DNA of 64,000 bases, from assembly GCA_022799035.1 (NCBI GenBank), contig JAAWNQ010000006.1, positions 1 through 64,000 on the forward strand. The letters are read 5' to 3'. The DNA comes from Oscillospiraceae bacterium (GTDB taxonomy: Bacteria; Bacillota; Clostridia; Oscillospirales; Oscillospiraceae). A model generated the notes under the pieces. The model saw only the letters and a list, made by a program, of their open reading frames with translations, was not told the DNA's origin and ran no database searches. The translations under genes and the position numbers were made by a program. Shown here in pieces: positions 61,574 through 64,000 of the stretch (its first letter is position 1; each line of letters begins with the position of its first letter).

Positions 61574-62938
61574 ATGAAAGAGGAAAAACTGTTGATGACG
61601 GAGGGGCCCATCGGGCCTATTTTGCTGCGCTTTGCCCTCCCCCTTTTCCTGGGAAATCTCTTTCAGCAGCTCTACAATATCGTGGATTCCCTGGTGGTGG
61701 GGAATGTGTGCGGGGATACGGCTCTGGCCGCCGTCAGCTCCTCAGGGAGCCTTTGCCACCTGCTGATCGGGTTTTTCCAAGGCCTATGCCTGGGAGCTGG
61801 GGTGGTGGTCTCCCGGCACTGGGGGGCCAGGGACCGGGAGGGAACCGACCGGGCGGTACATACCACCATCCTGTTCGCCTTTTTCGCCGGGATCCTGCTC
61901 ACCATTTTCGGGGTGTGCTTTACCCCCACCCTGCTGCGGTGGATGGGGACCCCGGAGAACGTGCTGCCCTACTCCATTGAGTATTTCCGGGTGTACTGCG
62001 CCGGACTTATGGGTCTGGCCCTCTACAATACCGCCACCGGCATTTTTCAATCCCTGGGGGACAGCCGGCGCCCCCTTCTCTACCTGATCATTGCCGCGGT
62101 CGTGAACCTGATCCTGGACCTGATCTTTGTGGCGGGACTGGACATGGGAGTGGGAGGCGCGGCCCTGGCTACCATCCTGGGTCAGGCTCTCAGCGCGGTC
62201 CTGGCCTTTGGTCACCTGATGAGCGGACGGTTTGTGATCCGGGTCCGCTGGAAGGCCCTGCAGGCCGACCGGGAGCTGCTGGGGCAGATCTTTCGGATGG
62301 GTCTGCCCAGCGGGATCCAAAACTGCGTTATCAACATTGCCAATGTGGTCGTCCAGGCCAATATCAACGCCTTTGGGGACTTGGCCATGGCCGGCTGCGG
62401 AGCCTACTCCAAGATCGAGGGGTTTATGTTCCTGCCGGTGAGCAGCCTCACCATGGCCATCACCACCTTTGTGGGCCAAAACACGGGGGCCAAGCAGCCC
62501 CAGCGGGCCAGGGAGGGGGCCTGGCTGGGCATCGGCATGGCCGCGGGGTTTACCGAGGCCATCGGGGTTCTCTTTTTCCTTCTGGCTCCCTGGCTCATCG
62601 GCCTGTTTAGCCCCACCCCGGAGGTGGTGGCCTTCGGGGTCCGGCAGGTACGGACCGAAGCCCTGTTCTATGCCTTTTTAGGCTTTGCCCACGCCGCCGG
62701 AGCCGCCCTGCGGGGTGCGGGGAGAGCGGTGACCTCCATGGCGGTGCTGCTGTCGGTGTGGTGCGCCCTGCGGATCGCCTACATCACCGGGATGGTGGCG
62801 GTGTTCCAGGATATCACAGTTGTGTTTACCGCCTATCCCGTGACCTGGATCGTCAGCTCGGCCATCTTCGCCTTCATTCTGCGGCGGGGGAATTGGCTGG
62901 GACAGGAGGGATCGAAAAAATTTTCCGAAAGGGCTTGA
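61574..62938 (+). CDS. MATE-family efflux transporter
   Basis: 454 aa with 12 membrane helices in two bundles. Family landmarks are ALPLFLGNLFQQLYNIVDSLVVGN at the start and, in the second half, MGLPSGIQNCVINIANVVVQANINAFG. It exports drugs or metabolites in exchange for Na+ or H+. A GTG at 61568 is an alternative start. Its stop codon overlaps the -35 box of the feo promoter. Confidence 0.92.
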   Translation: MKEEKLLMTEGPIGPILLRFALPLFLGNLFQQLYNIVDSLVVGNVCGDTALAAVSSSGSLCHLLIGFFQGLCLGAGVVVSRHWGARDREGTDRAVHTTILFAFFAGILLTIFGVCFTPTLLRWMGTPENVLPYSIEYFRVYCAGLMGLALYNTATGIFQSLGDSRRPLLYLIIAAVVNLILDLIFVAGLDMGVGGAALATILGQALSAVLAFGHLMSGRFVIRVRWKALQADRELLGQIFRMGLPSGIQNCVINIANVVVQANINAFGDLAMAGCGAYSKIEGFMFLPVSSLTMAITTFVGQNTGAKQPQRAREGAWLGIGMAAGFTEAIGVLFFLLAPWLIGLFSPTPEVVAFGVRQVRTEALFYAFLGFAHAAGAALRGAGRAVTSMAVLLSVWCALRIAYITGMVAVFQDITVVFTAYPVTWIVSSAIFAFILRRGNWLGQEGSKKFSERA

Positions 62939-63030
62939 CAAAGACGGTTAGCAGGTGTAAACTTTGAGGCAGAAAAGGGGTTAGTTAAAACTAACCCCAA
63001 TCTTTGCCCCGTGTGTTAGCCAACGCTAAC
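62935..63030 (+). promoter_or_regulatory. feo promoter with three metal-regulator-like palindromes
   Basis: TTGACA (62935-62940), 17 bp, TAAACT (62958-62963). Three 16-bp sites share the pattern GTTAGY-N4-RCTAAC: 62947-62962 (between -35 and -10, right half diverged), 62980-62995 (perfect, GTTAGTTAAAACTAAC) and 63015-63030 (GTTAGCCAACGCTAAC). They resemble DtxR/MntR-type boxes. Confidence 0.75.
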
Positions 63031-63056
63031 CAACTAGGTCAGAGGGAGGAGGAGGC

Positions 63057-63269
63057 ATGGTGCCTTTGACAATGGCAAAACCGGGAGAGACCGTTACCAT
63101 CCGCAAGATCACAGGCAAGGATGAGGTGCGCCAGCATCTGGCCGAGCTGGGCTTTGTGGTGGACGGGGTGGTCACGGTGGTCAGCGAGCTGGCCGGGAAC
63201 CTGATCCTGCAGGTGAAGGACAGCCGGGTGGCCCTGGACAAGACCATGGCAAACCGTATTATGATCTGA
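63057..63269 (+). CDS. feoA: FeoA domain protein (first)
   Basis: 70 aa SH3-like protein: PLTMAKPGETVTIRKITGKDEVRQHLAELGF, then a beta-rich end with VSELAGNLILQVKDSRVALDKTMA. FeoA helps the FeoB ferrous-iron channel. First gene of feoA-feoA-feoB; GGGAGGAGGAGG lies upstream. Confidence 0.93.
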   Translation: MVPLTMAKPGETVTIRKITGKDEVRQHLAELGFVVDGVVTVVSELAGNLILQVKDSRVALDKTMANRIMI

Positions 63270-63284
63270 GAGGAGAGGAAAGGT

Positions 63285-63506
63285 ATGAAAACACTGAAGG
63301 ACGCCAGAGTGGGCGAGACCGTCACCGTGTCCAGGCTTCACGGCGAGGGGGCCGTCAAGCGCCGCATTATGGACATGGGGATCACCCGGGGCACCGAGAT
63401 CTTTATCCGCAAGGTAGCCCCCCTGGGGGACCCCATGGAGCTGAACGTGCGGGGCTACGAGCTGTCCGTGCGCAGGGCCGACGCGGAAATGATCGAGCTG
63501 GCGTAA
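63285..63506 (+). CDS. feoA: FeoA domain protein (second)
   Basis: 73 aa: LKDARVGETVTVSRLHGEGAVKRRIMDMG, then APLGDPMELNVRGYELSVRRADAEMI. This copy is closer to the usual FeoA consensus (GDP-E-RG-LSLR-E) than the first. It begins 15 nt after the first feoA with GAGAGGAAAGG. Two FeoA proteins before FeoB are common in clostridia. Confidence 0.94.
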   Translation: MKTLKDARVGETVTVSRLHGEGAVKRRIMDMGITRGTEIFIRKVAPLGDPMELNVRGYELSVRRADAEMIELA

Positions 63507-63529
63507 AGACGAAAAATTTTTGCACATTG

Positions 63530-63545
63530 GTTAGCAAATGCTAAT
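63530..63545 (+). promoter_or_regulatory. Fourth metal-regulator-like palindrome, before feoB
   Basis: GTTAGCAAATGCTAAT, the same 6-4-6 pattern as the three sites in the feo promoter region. Confidence 0.65.
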
Positions 63546-63562
63546 TGGAAGGAGAGGATCCC

Positions 63563-64000
63563 ATGGAGATCAAAATTGCCCTTGCGGGCAATCCCAACTG
63601 TGGCAAAACCACCCTGTTCAACGCCCTGACAGGCTCCAACCAGTACGTGGGCAACTGGCCCGGCGTGACGGTGGAGAAAAAGGAGGGCAAGCTGAAGGGG
63701 CAGAAGGATGTGACCATCCAGGACCTGCCCGGTATCTACTCCCTGTCCCCCTACACTCTGGAGGAGGTCGTGGCCCGGAGTTATCTGGTGGGAGAGAAGC
63801 CTGACGCCATCCTGAACATTGTGGACGGCACCAACATCGAGCGGAACCTGTACCTGACCACCCAGCTCATCGAGCTGGGGCTTCCCGTTGTGGTGGCCGT
63901 CAACATGATGGACCTGGTGCGCAAGAACGGGGACCAGATCGACCTTGCAAAGCTGGGCTCCGCCCTGGGCTGCACGGTGGTCAGCATGTCCGCCCTGAAA
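63563..64000 (+). CDS. feoB: Ferrous iron transporter FeoB, 5' part
   Basis: 146 codons to the window edge. The G-protein domain begins at once: G1 ALAGNPNCGKTTLFNALTG, QYVGNWPGVTVEKKEG, G3 DLPGIYSL and G4 NMMDL (variant of NxxD). The membrane channel domain lies outside the window. ATG follows GGAAGGAGAGG. Imports Fe(II), suiting an anaerobe. Confidence 0.96.
   Translation, partial: MEIKIALAGNPNCGKTTLFNALTGSNQYVGNWPGVTVEKKEGKLKGQKDVTIQDLPGIYSLSPYTLEEVVARSYLVGEKPDAILNIVDGTNIERNLYLTTQLIELGLPVVVAVNMMDLVRKNGDQIDLAKLGSALGCTVVSMSALK

Overview
The window is a GC-rich chromosomal segment from a low-GC-phylum Gram-positive anaerobe, most likely a gut clostridium of the Oscillospiraceae type (Flavonifractor / Pseudoflavonifractor / Lawsonibacter-like). 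The evidence is strong AGGAGG-type ribosome binding sites, many SigA promoters with 17-bp spacers, an FMN riboswitch, a glycyl T-box, LicT-type antitermination and the mix of Bacillota gene families. The exact genus is inferred. No phage, conjugative element, rRNA operon or CRISPR array is visible.

Layout. 1-5.3 kb: tRNA-Val, a ferritin-like protein, a YlmH-like S4 protein, DUF896, a membrane protein, an AT-richer solitary Abi_2/HEPN gene with a structured leader, and an ECF sigma/anti-sigma pair. 5.3-9 kb: DUF1294, a secreted LRR-transglutaminase-SLH protein, an RluD-type pseudouridine synthase and lspA. 9-10 kb: about 1 kb without genes, rich in palindromes and short repeats. 10-13.7 kb: an ABC exporter, then an FMN riboswitch driving ribU and a creatininase-family gene. 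13.7-20.2 kb: thiI, a P-loop kinase, DUF2809, cinA, a BlaI-type repressor, typA and ridA. 20-27.3 kb: an SLH protein, an MFS permease and a beta-glucoside operon (antiterminator, PTS IIBC, GH1) with three RAT-like sites. 27.4-40 kb: an amino-acid ABC operon with two paralogous binding proteins and an M20 amidohydrolase, a cytidylate-kinase-like gene, and an oligopeptide transporter (oppBCDF, then oppA). 40-47.7 kb: a DEAD helicase, an L-cysteine-desulfidase-like protein, a regulator with two GntR domains, a GPH symporter, an ATC-hydrolase-like protein and an AEC permease. 47.7-57.3 kb: a YifB/ComM ATPase, T-box-controlled glycyl-tRNA synthetase, an M42 peptidase, YbaK, RecJ and a RelA/SpoT homologue. 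57.4-61.4 kb: an ATP-grasp ligase, an aspartate racemase and a MurE-like ligase (a probable D-Asp peptidoglycan cluster) interrupted by a divergent small-gene/XRE pair. 61.5-64 kb: a MATE exporter and the start of feoA-feoA-feoB with four matching operator-like palindromes.

The most notable points are the FMN-riboswitch operon that includes a creatininase-family enzyme, the HEPN Abi gene behind a two-hairpin leader, the peptidoglycan cluster with an XRE insertion, and an intergenic repeat family (four copies) next to cinA, recJ, relA/spoT and the Mur ligase. A separate 26-bp palindrome supplies the xre stop codon.
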